A stretch of DNA of 64,000 bases from Changchengzhania lutea. Lineage in GTDB: Bacteria > Bacteroidota > Bacteroidia > Flavobacteriales > Flavobacteriaceae. Location of the stretch: contig NZ_CP039456.1 in the NCBI RefSeq assembly GCF_006974145.1, positions 2,728,499 through 2,792,498 of the forward strand, read 5' to 3'. The translations under genes were made by a program, and so were the position numbers. Below are positions 56,648 to 64,000 of the stretch, piece after piece. Under the pieces are notes generated by a model that did no database searches, was not told the DNA's origin, and was given only the letters and a program-made list of their open reading frames with translations. Within the stretch, counting starts at the first letter, position 1. Each line of letters begins with the position of its first letter.

Positions 56648-57750
56648 TGATTGGGTTTTGAGATGAGATTCTTTATAAAGATAGTTAATTGCGCAACAAT
56701 TAGGAATATTTCTAATATAGGAAGTAAAATTAAAACATCTGTCTCACCTAATTTTTTAGAGGAACACCCGACGATAATATATTGTATTAGCAACATGAAA
56801 AGAATCAAGGCAATTACGGCCAGGGTTTTAAAAGAAATGAGCAACAGTAAAACAGCAAGTATCCAAAACAATATTTTTGAAATGTAGATTAACGCAAGTA
56901 AAAATTTATGAATGCCTTTGTAATATTTGGCTGTAGAAACATGCCGCCTCTTTTGTGTAAACCAACTTTTATATGTGGTTTTAGGTAAGGATTCTGTAAA
57001 ACTATTCGGTGAAAAACAGATGGTAGTATTGGTGCTGTTGGCTACTTGATTTATAAATAAATCATCATCACCAGACCGCACTTTCATGTGCGTGATGAAA
57101 CCGTTAGCATCAAAAAATTCTTTTTTGGTATATGCTAGATTTCTGCCAACACCCATATAGGGAATCCCGATTTTCGCAAATGAAAAATACTGAATAGCTG
57201 TAATTAGGGTTTCATAACGAATGAGTTTGTTAAGAAAGGAATTCTTGACTTTTGCATAGGTCCCATATCCTAATACAATGGATTTGTGCGTATCAAAATG
57301 AGCGGTCATCTCTTTTAACCATTGATTTGAAACAGGTTTGCAATCGGCGTCTGTAAAAATTAAGGTGTCATGAGATGAGGCTTTTATACCAAGGGTTAGT
57401 GCGTATTTTTTATTACCCCAGAACGCTTCATTACTGATAACATCAACCACTTTGATATTTTGATGAGATGCTTTAAATTCATTTATAACCTTCAGGGTTT
57501 TATCTTTTGAAGCATCATTAATTAAAACAATCTCAAAATTTTGATAGTCTTGGGAGATTATAGATGGTAAAAAAACCTGAAGATTTTCGGCTTCATTTTT
57601 AGCGCAGATAATTATGGAAACAGGTAAATTTTTTGAAGGCTGTTCGTGCACTTTTAAAAAAGCAAACCTTCCGAAGATAAAAATATAGTAAAAAACTTGA
57701 ATAGAAACTACAACAATAAAGGTGTAGAACAAAAGGTCAAGAACCGCCAT
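56638..57750 (-). CDS. family 2 glycosyltransferase, membrane-bound
   Basis: A 370-residue processive-type GT2 with one N-terminal helix and three to four C-terminal helices. The catalytic domain has PVSIIICAKNEAENLQVFLPS, VLINDASKDKT, the metal-binding FTDADCKP, and the RSGDDDLFIN and QKRRHVSTAKYY segments, corresponding to the ED and Q-x-x-R-W motifs. It resembles poly-N-acetylglucosamine or hyaluronan synthase-like enzymes in outline, but the sugar is unknown. It lies six bases after the small Cys-rich protein. Confidence 0.92.
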   Translation of the reverse strand: MAVLDLLFYTFIVVVSIQVFYYIFIFGRFAFLKVHEQPSKNLPVSIIICAKNEAENLQVFLPSIISQDYQNFEIVLINDASKDKTLKVINEFKASHQNIKVVDVISNEAFWGNKKYALTLGIKASSHDTLIFTDADCKPVSNQWLKEMTAHFDTHKSIVLGYGTYAKVKNSFLNKLIRYETLITAIQYFSFAKIGIPYMGVGRNLAYTKKEFFDANGFITHMKVRSGDDDLFINQVANSTNTTICFSPNSFTESLPKTTYKSWFTQKRRHVSTAKYYKGIHKFLLALIYISKILFWILAVLLLLISFKTLAVIALILFMLLIQYIIVGCSSKKLGETDVLILLPILEIFLIVAQLTIFIKNLISKPNHWK

Positions 57751-57756
57751 GTAGTG

Positions 57757-57960
57757 CTATGAATGTTCAGGTTCATTACAATTAGAAAACTCTTCAGGTG
57801 GTTTTCCGCAAAACCCACAAGCATCTCCGTTTTTATTTAACATAGGATTTTGACTCGCACAGGTACCAGCAAATTTACCGTCTTTTTTTGCCCAAATTTT
57901 GATTGCAATGCCAGCAATACCGATACCTAATAGAATAAATGTGATTAATAAGAGTTTCAT
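57757..57960 (-). CDS. small Cys-rich membrane protein resembling NqrM
   Basis: A 67-residue protein with one N-terminal membrane helix (residues 3-20) and a hydrophilic tail holding four cysteines at 34, 48, 51 and 61 (GTCASQ, ACGFCG, NCNEP). Flavobacterial homologues are usually called 'membrane or secreted protein'. The layout (short helix, basic stretch, first cysteine around residue 33, then a Cys cluster) is like that of NqrM (DUF539), the factor needed to deliver iron to the NqrD/E cluster. Sequence similarity is weak, so this is a hypothesis. The gene heads a transcript with a glycosyltransferase, an ECF sigma factor and a metal transporter. Confidence 0.75.
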   Translation of the reverse strand: MKLLLITFILLGIGIAGIAIKIWAKKDGKFAGTCASQNPMLNKNGDACGFCGKPPEEFSNCNEPEHS

Positions 57961-58031
57961 GCCCAGAAATTTTATACAAAGATAATCTTTTTCCTTAAAA
58001 ATTTAGGAAAAACAGTAAGACCCTTTAAAAT

Positions 58032-58070
58032 GAAAAAGCACCTACTTTATAAAAAAGTAAGCGCTTTTGT
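58032..58070. terminator. imperfect hairpin after the anti-sigma gene
   Basis: AAAAGC and TACTT are mirrored by AAGTA and GCTTTT around an A-rich loop, with T-runs outside. It lies between the anti-sigma stop and the small Cys-rich gene; weaker than the other terminators in the window. Confidence 0.5.
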
Positions 58071-58087
58071 GTATTGAAATATATTAT

Positions 58088-58876
58088 TTATTGCAGGTTA
58101 ATAGCAGCTACAGTGTTTTCTAGAGAAGCTGTTGTATTTCCTCCTTTTGGTTCTATGGTAATATTTAAAGCCAAAGCATTTTCAGTATATGGAATGGCCC
58201 TTAGCTGTCTATCAGATTCACTTAGGATGCCTAAACTTACCATTTTACCTTGTAAATCTGCCCAAATTTGGTAACATTGTTCTTCAGGTAATTGTGGTAA
58301 GGAAACCACATCAATCAACGATGTTTTTTCAATAGGGTTTATATAGGCAACTGTTTTTAAGTCTTTTGCACGGCTATTACCTTGCATGATGTACTTATAG
58401 GTTTCGGGATTGTTAAGCTGCTGAAATTGATACATCACATCGTCTAATTTTTTATTATTAGACTCAATATCATCACGCAAATCAAAAATTTCTTCTACAA
58501 CAATTTGATTTTCTTGTGCCAGTTTTTGATTTTGAGTATAAAATAAATAGGATGTGCCAGCAAAAATTAAAGTAGCAATACTTGCGGCAATACTATATTT
58601 ATACCAAGACTTATATTTCTTAGATTTCTTTAAAGATATTACGGGAGCATCGTCTAATTCGTCTAAAATATTATTCAAAACGTGTTTAGGTGCTTCAACA
58701 GCATTACTTTTTGCAACAACCTCTAAGTTGTATTGCAGCGTATTATAGGCGTTTTGTACTTCTGGATATTTAGCAATATTGGTTTCAACTAATGTAGTTT
58801 CGCCAAAATTAGTCTCACCTATTAGATATTTTTCTAAAAGACCAGAGCTTAAAAAAGCATTTATCTTCTCTTTCAT
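58088..58876 (-). CDS. anti-sigma factor, RskA-type
   Basis: A 262-residue membrane protein. The N-terminal ~80 residues are the cytoplasmic sigma-binding part (LLEKYLIGETNFGETTLVE, helical), then one membrane helix (YSIAASIATLIFAGTSYLFYTQ, about residues 91-112), a periplasmic coiled coil (ENQIVVEEIFDLRDDIESNNKKLDD) and the RskA C-terminal sandwich (VAYINPIEKTSLIDV, EEQCYQIWADLQGKMVSLG). It should hold the sigma factor encoded 12 bases upstream until a signal leads to its release or proteolysis. Confidence 0.93.
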   Translation of the reverse strand: MKEKINAFLSSGLLEKYLIGETNFGETTLVETNIAKYPEVQNAYNTLQYNLEVVAKSNAVEAPKHVLNNILDELDDAPVISLKKSKKYKSWYKYSIAASIATLIFAGTSYLFYTQNQKLAQENQIVVEEIFDLRDDIESNNKKLDDVMYQFQQLNNPETYKYIMQGNSRAKDLKTVAYINPIEKTSLIDVVSLPQLPEEQCYQIWADLQGKMVSLGILSESDRQLRAIPYTENALALNITIEPKGGNTTASLENTVAAINLQ

Positions 58877-58888
58877 GACGTTATTTAG

Positions 58889-59419
58889 TTAAGGATTATA
58901 AATTTTTTTCAATTCACGTAACCCAATTTTTAATCTTGATTTTATAGTTCCCAACGGAATGTCTAATTCTTCACTTGCTTCTTGCTGCGTCATCCCTTCA
59001 AAGAAAAGCGCATTAATTACAATTTGATATTTCTCATCTAAACTTCCTAAATGTTTTTGAATGTCTAGAACATCTTGGTTTAAAGAGTTGGTTGTTATCT
59101 TATATACGGATGAAGTATCGATTTGGACTTCTTTCTCAGTTTTGTTTTTTAAAGATCTAACTTTATCGATGGCCGTGTTATATGCAATTCTATACAACCA
59201 TGTGAATAATTTAGCTTTTGAACTATCGTATTTTTTTGCGTAACGCCATATTTTTACAAAGGTTTCTTGAAGCACATCTTGGGCGACCTCCTCGTCTGTT
59301 ATAATTTTTTGGATGACACCATAAAGCGAGTCTGCATAGTTGTCATATAAAAGCGTAATGGCTTTTTTATCGCCATGGGCTAGAAGGGTAACTATTTCTT
59401 TTTCAATGGGTGCTATCAA
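58889..59419 (-). CDS. ECF-type RNA polymerase sigma factor with adjacent anti-sigma
   Basis: A 176-residue ECF factor of the SigK/ECF19-like kind. Region 2: YDNYADSLYGVIQKIITDEEVAQDVLQETFVKIWRYAKKYD, with FTWLYRIAYNTAIDKVR; region 4: LDEKYQIVINALFFEGMTQQEASEELDIPLGTIKSRLKIGLRELKKIY. It is followed after 12 bases by its RskA-type anti-sigma. Members of this pair type in other bacteria respond to redox or envelope stress; the local targets are not visible. Confidence 0.95.
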   Translation of the reverse strand: MIAPIEKEIVTLLAHGDKKAITLLYDNYADSLYGVIQKIITDEEVAQDVLQETFVKIWRYAKKYDSSKAKLFTWLYRIAYNTAIDKVRSLKNKTEKEVQIDTSSVYKITTNSLNQDVLDIQKHLGSLDEKYQIVINALFFEGMTQQEASEELDIPLGTIKSRLKIGLRELKKIYNP

Positions 59420-59488
59420 AATCTGTTCGTTTTTGCCAAGACCTCAAATGGTCAAGCTTAAGTTTCAAAGTTAGAGATTTCTTTTAGA

Positions 59489-60502
59489 TTATAGAATATT
59501 TACTTCAGCTTCAATAAAAATACCGAAAATAATATCAACCGTTTTTTGAATCAATTTTGAGAGCTCAAGGATTTCTGATCCTTTTGCACCTCCATAATTA
59601 ACCAGTACCAAGGCTTGCTTTTTATGAACGCCGCATGCTCCAAAACGTTTCCCTTTAAAACCTGCTTTTTCAATAAGCCATCCTGCCGGAATTTTTATTT
59701 CATTTTCAGATATAGTATAACTAGGAATATCGGAAAAATTAGTAATCAATGATTCGTATTTGGCTTTTGAAACCACCGGATTTTTAAAAAAACTACCACT
59801 ATTTCCAATATCTTTGGGATTTGGTAATTTACTCTCTCTAATGCTAATCACAGCTTTTGAAACCTCTTGAATAGTAGGTTCTGTGATATGCATAACGCCA
59901 AGTTGATTACTAATAGTGCCGTAGTTTATATGTAATTTGTGATTCTGTTTTGAGAGCTTAAAAGTTACACTCGTTACTATATATTTCCCTTTGCCCTCAT
60001 TTTTAAATATAGAATCTCTATAGCCAAATTTGCAATCATTTTTTGAGAAGGTATCAATGGACATTGTTTCCAAAGAGATGGCTTCGCATGATACAAATGA
60101 ATCTTTTAATTCAACGCCATAAGCGCCAATATTTTGAATAGGTGCGGTACCGACATTACCAGGAATTAATGATAAGTTTTCTACACCTCCAAGATTATGT
60201 TCTAAACAAAACAGTACAAATTCATGCCAATTTTCGCCTGCATTCGCTTTTACGATAGCAAAACGGTCATCTTCAGAAATAACTGAAATGCCTTTGATAT
60301 TAACATGTATCACAAGCGATTCTTGATCTTTAGTAAGTAACATGTTACTACCACCACCAAGAATAAGTTTTTCGGGATAGCCTTCTAAATTCAAAACGGC
60401 TTTCAAATCTTGAATAGAATTTACCGATACAAAATGGTTTGCTATAGCATCAATACTAAATGTATTATATGATTTTAAAGATTTATTTTCAACTATATGC
60501 AC
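59489..60502 (-). CDS. murB: UDP-N-acetylenolpyruvoylglucosamine reductase
   Basis: A 337-residue cytoplasmic FAD enzyme of peptidoglycan precursor synthesis. It is the E. coli-like (type I) length. FAD-binding LILGGGSNMLLTKD (about residues 46-59), LIPGNVGTAPIQNIGAYGVEL, the catalytic-serine segment DIGNSGSFFKNP and the C-terminal glutamate in FIEAEVNIL are all present. The start is GTG at 60502, overlapping the aminotransferase stop by one base (TAGTG), so the two are coupled. Confidence 0.97.
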   Translation of the reverse strand: MHIVENKSLKSYNTFSIDAIANHFVSVNSIQDLKAVLNLEGYPEKLILGGGSNMLLTKDQESLVIHVNIKGISVISEDDRFAIVKANAGENWHEFVLFCLEHNLGGVENLSLIPGNVGTAPIQNIGAYGVELKDSFVSCEAISLETMSIDTFSKNDCKFGYRDSIFKNEGKGKYIVTSVTFKLSKQNHKLHINYGTISNQLGVMHITEPTIQEVSKAVISIRESKLPNPKDIGNSGSFFKNPVVSKAKYESLITNFSDIPSYTISENEIKIPAGWLIEKAGFKGKRFGACGVHKKQALVLVNYGGAKGSEILELSKLIQKTVDIIFGIFIEAEVNIL

Positions 60503-61692
60503 TAGTTTTTATATACTTTAAGAGCTTCTTTTAAAATATGAACAGCTCTAACCAAACTTTCTTTTTTAAGTACGTAAGCAATTCTAATTTGGTTTAAACC
60601 TACTCCAGGTGTGGAATAAAACCCACCTGCCGGTGCCACCATTATCGTTTCGTTATCTATACTAAAGTCTTCAAGTAACCATTGCGCAAAGTCATCAGAA
60701 TTAGTGATAGGTAGTTCTGCTATGCAATAAAACGCTCCTTTTGGTTTAGCGACTTTAACACCTTCTATTTTTTGCAGTTCCTCAATAAGGGTGTTTCTTC
60801 GCTCAACATACTCTGAAATAACATCATCAAAATAACTCTGTGGCGTTTCAAGCGCCGCTTCACTAGCAATTTGTGCTAAGGTTGGCGGACTTAATCTGGC
60901 TTGTGCGAATTTAAGAGCCGTATTGATAACACTTTTATTTTTTGAAACCAAACAGCCTATTCTGGCACCACACATGCTATAGCGTTTTGAAACGGAGTCT
61001 ATCATAATCGCATGATTTTCCAGTCCTGCTTCTTCCATTATAGAATAGTGCCTGTTACCATCGTATGTAAACTCACGGTATACTTCATCTGCAATTAAAA
61101 ACAAATCATGTTTTTTTACGATGGCTGCAAGTTTTTCAATTTCTGCTTTAGAATATAAGTAGCCGGTAGGGTTACCTGGATTACAGATTAATATGGCTTT
61201 GGTTTTTGGAGTAATAAGTTTTTCGAATTCTTCAATAGGAGGTAAGGCAAAGTTATCCTCAATTTTTGAAATTACCGGTACGATATTTACACCAGAAGCT
61301 GTTGAGAAGCCGTTATAATTAGCATAAAATGGTTCAGGGATTATAATTTCGTCATCCGCATCCATAATACTTCCAAAAGCAAAAAGGAGCGCTTCACTAC
61401 CTCCAGTAGTAACTATAATATCATCATGGGTAACTTGAACATTATTCTTTTTATAATACGCTGCTATTTTCATTCTATAGGACTCTGACCCTTCAGAACG
61501 TGTATAGGCCAAAATTTCTAATGAAAACTCTTTTATAGCATTTAGAGCTATTTCTGGCGTCTTAATATCGGGTTGACCGATGTTTAAGTGATAAACTGTT
61601 TTGCCTTGTTTGTACGCCTTTTCAGCATAAGGAACCAATTTTCTGATAGGCGATTGAGGCATCAGGTGCCCTTTTTTTGAAATAGTTGGCAT
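60502..61692 (-). CDS. class I/II PLP-dependent aminotransferase
   Basis: A 396-residue fold-type I aminotransferase of the AspC/AlaT-like group. PLP lysine is in MIDSVSKRYSMCGARIGC; other marks are VYHLNIGQPDIKTP near the start, ILICNPGNPTGYLYSKAEIEKL (about residues 167-188) and LIADEVYREFTYDG. Aspartate, aromatic amino acids or alanine are all possible substrates; sequence alone does not decide. It is the first gene of a pair with murB, an order often seen in Flavobacteriaceae. Confidence 0.92.
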   Translation of the reverse strand: MPTISKKGHLMPQSPIRKLVPYAEKAYKQGKTVYHLNIGQPDIKTPEIALNAIKEFSLEILAYTRSEGSESYRMKIAAYYKKNNVQVTHDDIIVTTGGSEALLFAFGSIMDADDEIIIPEPFYANYNGFSTASGVNIVPVISKIEDNFALPPIEEFEKLITPKTKAILICNPGNPTGYLYSKAEIEKLAAIVKKHDLFLIADEVYREFTYDGNRHYSIMEEAGLENHAIMIDSVSKRYSMCGARIGCLVSKNKSVINTALKFAQARLSPPTLAQIASEAALETPQSYFDDVISEYVERRNTLIEELQKIEGVKVAKPKGAFYCIAELPITNSDDFAQWLLEDFSIDNETIMVAPAGGFYSTPGVGLNQIRIAYVLKKESLVRAVHILKEALKVYKN

Positions 61693-61809
61693 TTATTAGA
61701 ATTTAAGATGCAAAGTTGAGAAAATTATCTTAAAGTTTTTTTAAAAAATGGGTCTAAATCCAGAACCTATTTTAAAGATGCGTAAATTGATAAGACTCTA
61801 AGACATTCT

Positions 61810-63162
61810 ATGATAATGAAAAAACTTATTGTTGGTATAATTCTTCTTTTTTTTGTGACCAATTTATTGTTCTCACAAGGAAATTTTGTTATTCAAAATA
61901 AAAAAACGACTAGCAAAATTAAATTTAAACTCATTAATAATTTAATTATTTTACCTGTAGAGGTTAATGGGGTTACTTTATCATTCTTATTAGATACCGG
62001 TGTGAGCAAGCCTATTCTATTTAATTTTTTAAATATTACGGACACACTAAAAATTAAGAATAGTGAAACGATTTATCTACAAGGCTTAGGAAAGGGTGAG
62101 GCTGTAGAAGCCTTAAGGTCCAGTAATAATATTTTTAAAATTGGTGATGCTATTAATTTGAACCAGGAACTCTATGCTATTTACGATAATAATTTAAGTT
62201 TCGCGCCTAGATTGGGAGTTCCTGTTCATGGCATCATAGGATTTGATGTTTTTAAAAATATGGTTGTTCACATTAATTATGTTAAACAACATATTAAACT
62301 CACAGAATCTGACAAATATGAGTACAGGAATTGTAAAAATTGTGAATCTCTTAGTTTGGAATTTTATAATAATAAACCTTATGTTAATGCCACGGTTCAG
62401 ATTGAAAAAAAGACGATTCCCATTAAACTTCTCATCGATTCCGGAGGGAGCGATTCCTTATGGTTATTTGAAAATGATTCCTTAGGAATTGGTTCTAGTG
62501 ATAAACATTTCTATGATTTTCTAGGTCACGGACTTAGCGGGAGTATTTATGGCAAGCGTTCAAAAGTTCAAGCTTTTTCACTTAAGAGTTTTGTTTTGCA
62601 TGATGCCAACGTTGCTTATCCAGATTCATTGTCAATCACATTAGCTAAAAGGTTTAAAGGTCGAAATGGAAGTTTAGCTGGTAATATTTTAAAACGATTT
62701 CATGTGGTTTTCGACTATAGGCGAGCAAAAATAACGTTAAAGAAAAATAGCAAGTTCAATGAGAAATTTCGTTATAATAAAAGTGGTATTGAACTTTCGC
62801 ATGATGGTTTTAGATTGATAAAAGAGCGAGATGATGGTGAGATCAATCTTAGTGCAATACCATCAGTTAGAAGTGATAATGTGCCCAACAGTAATAAAAT
62901 TGTTCTCGATGCACGTTATAAAATTGTTCTAAAACCAGCTTATGCAATTGTGGAGCTAAGGGAAAATTCACCAGCGCAGATATCTGGTTTGACTATTGGA
63001 GACATTATTTTGGAAGTCAATGGTGTTTCAACTCATAAAATGAGTCTACAGCAAGTTATGGATTTATTTTATGGGGAGATAGGAAAGCATATGAAACTTA
63101 AAGTGGATAGAGATGGACTAATCCTAGGCTTTGATTTCTACTTGGAAGATTTATTCAAATAA
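61810..63162 (+). CDS. secreted two-domain retropepsin-like protease with PDZ domain
   Basis: A 450-residue protein with a signal peptide (KKLIVGIILLFFVTNLLFSQ). Two clan AA aspartic-protease lobes are fused in one chain: the first with active site FLLDTGVSK (about residue 61) and the second with KLLIDSGGSD (about residue 210). Each has the D-T/S-G triad, so both aspartates of a dimer are available within one polypeptide. A C-terminal PDZ domain (about residues 375-440, RENSPAQISGLTIGDIILEVNG) can bind peptide tails. It probably acts in the periplasm. The start codon may be the ATG six bases later. Confidence 0.9.
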   Translation: MIMKKLIVGIILLFFVTNLLFSQGNFVIQNKKTTSKIKFKLINNLIILPVEVNGVTLSFLLDTGVSKPILFNFLNITDTLKIKNSETIYLQGLGKGEAVEALRSSNNIFKIGDAINLNQELYAIYDNNLSFAPRLGVPVHGIIGFDVFKNMVVHINYVKQHIKLTESDKYEYRNCKNCESLSLEFYNNKPYVNATVQIEKKTIPIKLLIDSGGSDSLWLFENDSLGIGSSDKHFYDFLGHGLSGSIYGKRSKVQAFSLKSFVLHDANVAYPDSLSITLAKRFKGRNGSLAGNILKRFHVVFDYRRAKITLKKNSKFNEKFRYNKSGIELSHDGFRLIKERDDGEINLSAIPSVRSDNVPNSNKIVLDARYKIVLKPAYAIVELRENSPAQISGLTIGDIILEVNGVSTHKMSLQQVMDLFYGEIGKHMKLKVDRDGLILGFDFYLEDLFK

Positions 63163-63194
63163 AAAAGCCTAAATACATGGGTATTTAGGCTTTA
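63162..63194. terminator. bidirectional terminator
   Basis: GCCTAAATAC (63167-63176) pairs perfectly with GTATTTAGGC (63181-63190), A-run before and T-rich after. It serves the protease gene and, on the other strand, the DUF1573 gene. Confidence 0.9.
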
Positions 63195-63216
63195 AAATTT
63201 TTTTAAGATATAGCTT

Positions 63217-63642
63217 TTATTGCTGTACGATACTTTTTTCCTTTTTATCAAGTACACTGGTTTTTGCGGAATCTACAACTAGACCTTTAATTTTTAAGGC
63301 AACCGTAGGCGTTTCTGCATTAGAAATGACCGTAATGGTTTTTCTAATGGGATTTACTCTATTAGTATCATACTTCACTTCAATCTCTCCAGTGGCGCCA
63401 GGTAAAATAGCACCTTCAGGTTTTTTAGGAATCGTACATCCGCAACTTGAAGTCACTTTAGATATAATTAAAGGAGCATCACCAGTATTTGTGAACTCAA
63501 AAACTCTCACACCATTAGAACCTTTCTCGATAGTTCCATAATCAATAGTATCAGATTTAAACTCTATTTTTGCTACTTTATCTTGAGCGTTAATAGAAAA
63601 ACTGATAAGCCCGATAAATAAAATTGTAATTAATTGTTTCAT
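63217..63642 (-). CDS. DUF1573-domain secreted protein
   Basis: A 141-residue protein, counted from the ATG at 63642, where a signal peptide begins (KQLITILFIGLISFSINAQ); an upstream start would put 18 polar residues before it. The mature part is one ASPM/SPD-2/Hydin-like Ig domain of the DUF1573 type, with TIDYGTIEKGSNGVRVFEFTN, the conserved SKVTSSCGCTIP (two cysteines) and LPGATGEIEVKYDT. Such domains occur in secreted proteins of Bacteroidota and may aid binding or assembly at the cell surface. Monocistronic. Confidence 0.92.
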   Translation of the reverse strand: MKQLITILFIGLISFSINAQDKVAKIEFKSDTIDYGTIEKGSNGVRVFEFTNTGDAPLIISKVTSSCGCTIPKKPEGAILPGATGEIEVKYDTNRVNPIRKTITVISNAETPTVALKIKGLVVDSAKTSVLDKKEKSIVQQ

Positions 63643-63823
63643 TACTTTTAATTTTAAATTCATATCAAACATACTTACTATTTCTACAATCTGCAAAAAA
63701 ATTAGACGTACTGCAAGTATGTTAACATATTCAACTTATTTATAAGTACATACGGTTTTCTTAATTTTAATTATAAAAACATAGGTTTTCATAATTAAAT
63801 CTTAATATCTATGCGCCTCATGG

Positions 63824-63855
63824 CTTTCACAGATTAAGAAATATAAGTACTTTTG
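63824..63855 (+). promoter_or_regulatory. promoter of valS
   Basis: TTTC at 63824-63827, 20 bases, then TACTTTTG at 63848-63855, an exact TAnnTTTG, followed by a 30-base leader to the ATG. Confidence 0.6.
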
Positions 63856-63885
63856 CACATCAATATTCAAAAACTATTCCAAAGT

Positions 63886-64000
63886 ATGCAAGTTCCATCA
63901 AAATATGATGCAAGTCAAGTAGAAGGTAAATGGTATGATTACTGGATGAAACACAATTATTTCCATTCAGAACCAGACCAAAGAGAACCTTATACGATTG
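63886..64000 (+). CDS. valS: valyl-tRNA synthetase, 5' end (partial)
   Basis: The first 38 residues of a class I aminoacyl-tRNA synthetase run off the right edge. The opening QVPSKYDASQVEGKWYDYW, then EPDQREPYTI, is the conserved N-terminus of ValRS just before its HIGH motif. Editing and anticodon domains lie outside the window. A good promoter stands 30 bases upstream. Confidence 0.93.
   Translation, partial: MQVPSKYDASQVEGKWYDYWMKHNYFHSEPDQREPYTI

Noticed and set aside
56093-59419. Two ECF sigma genes as one regulatory system
   Set aside because: They are separated by a glycosyltransferase gene, a small gene and a hairpin, and only the second has its anti-sigma; they look independent.

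Overview
The window comes from a low-GC marine-type member of the Bacteroidota, almost certainly family Flavobacteriaceae. The support is direct. Promoter -7 boxes of the Bacteroidota form TAnnTTTG lie upstream of many genes, Shine-Dalgarno sequences are scarce, and there is a type IX secretion 'plug' protein, a complete Na+-NQR operon, a kynurenine/ACMSD catabolic cluster, and many proteins of Bacteroidota-restricted DUF families. It is ordinary chromosome: no phage, integrase, transposase, CRISPR array or secondary-metabolite cluster is visible. Both ends cut genes: an unknown 3' end at the left and the 5' end of valS at the right.

Layout. 0-9.3 kb: TPR protein, an ECF42-type sigma factor with its DGPF/YCII partner, GNAT, PruA, an NRDE/TANGO2-like gene overlapping a DUF6695-like gene, ApaG, and the T9SS plug protein, which diverges from the nqr promoter. 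9.4-21.4 kb: nqrABCDEF, then a cysteine-containing small protein, a large secreted tricorn-like protease, a small soluble protein and the flavinylating lipoprotein ApbE. ApbE attaches the covalent FMN of NqrB and NqrC, so this stretch reads as an energy-coupling neighbourhood. 21.4-29.9 kb: a methyltransferase whose start codon lies inside a repeat flanking a GxxExxY cassette, then map, a CoA-transferase, a HAD protein, gpmI, an ankyrin protein, an M48 protease, a GNAT, tRNA-Gly(TCC) and pepE. 30-35 kb: two related carboxypeptidase-regulatory-domain proteins, a DUF6702-like protein, a secreted M1 peptidase and TatA.

35.1-43.8 kb is a one-direction tryptophan/kynurenine catabolic cluster: kynU, kmo, RidA-type 2-aminomuconate deaminase, aminomuconate-semialdehyde dehydrogenase, an unusual SDR, 3-hydroxyanthranilate dioxygenase, a hotdog thioesterase, ACMSD and an O-methyltransferase. 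Together these convert kynurenine to 4-oxalocrotonate. Tryptophan dioxygenase, formamidase and the lower meta-cleavage enzymes are not in the window. 43.8-50.7 kb: a YjdI/CDGSH Fe-S protein, a DUF6503-like lipoprotein, a methyltransferase, MsrA, a repeat-rich 0.7 kb spacer with a structured-RNA candidate, a cysteine-less 'zinc ribbon' protein, a Nif3-like protein and LpxK. 50.7-64 kb: lipA-gap-hybrid histidine kinase; a group made of a small Cys-rich membrane protein, a glycosyltransferase, an ECF sigma factor and an Nramp-like transporter; a second ECF sigma factor with its anti-sigma; an aminotransferase followed by murB; a two-domain retropepsin-PDZ protein; a DUF1573 protein; and valS.

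The most unusual signals are non-coding or small. (1) Two ~90% identical 160-161 bp elements have matching terminal inverted repeats and 3-bp target duplications, so they look like an undescribed MITE family. (2) A GxxExxY gene is bracketed by 27-bp inverted repeats, one of which now supplies the start codon of the neighbouring methyltransferase. (3) A 67-aa membrane protein has a cysteine layout resembling the Na+-NQR iron-delivery factor NqrM. (4) Two unassigned small proteins sit around the nqr/apbE locus. (5) A three-stem structured RNA candidate carries two facing copies of one internal-loop motif. (6) Palindromic GGGTTAGGG-type repeats have invaded the kynurenine cluster, and one of them now encodes the C-terminus of kynureninase.
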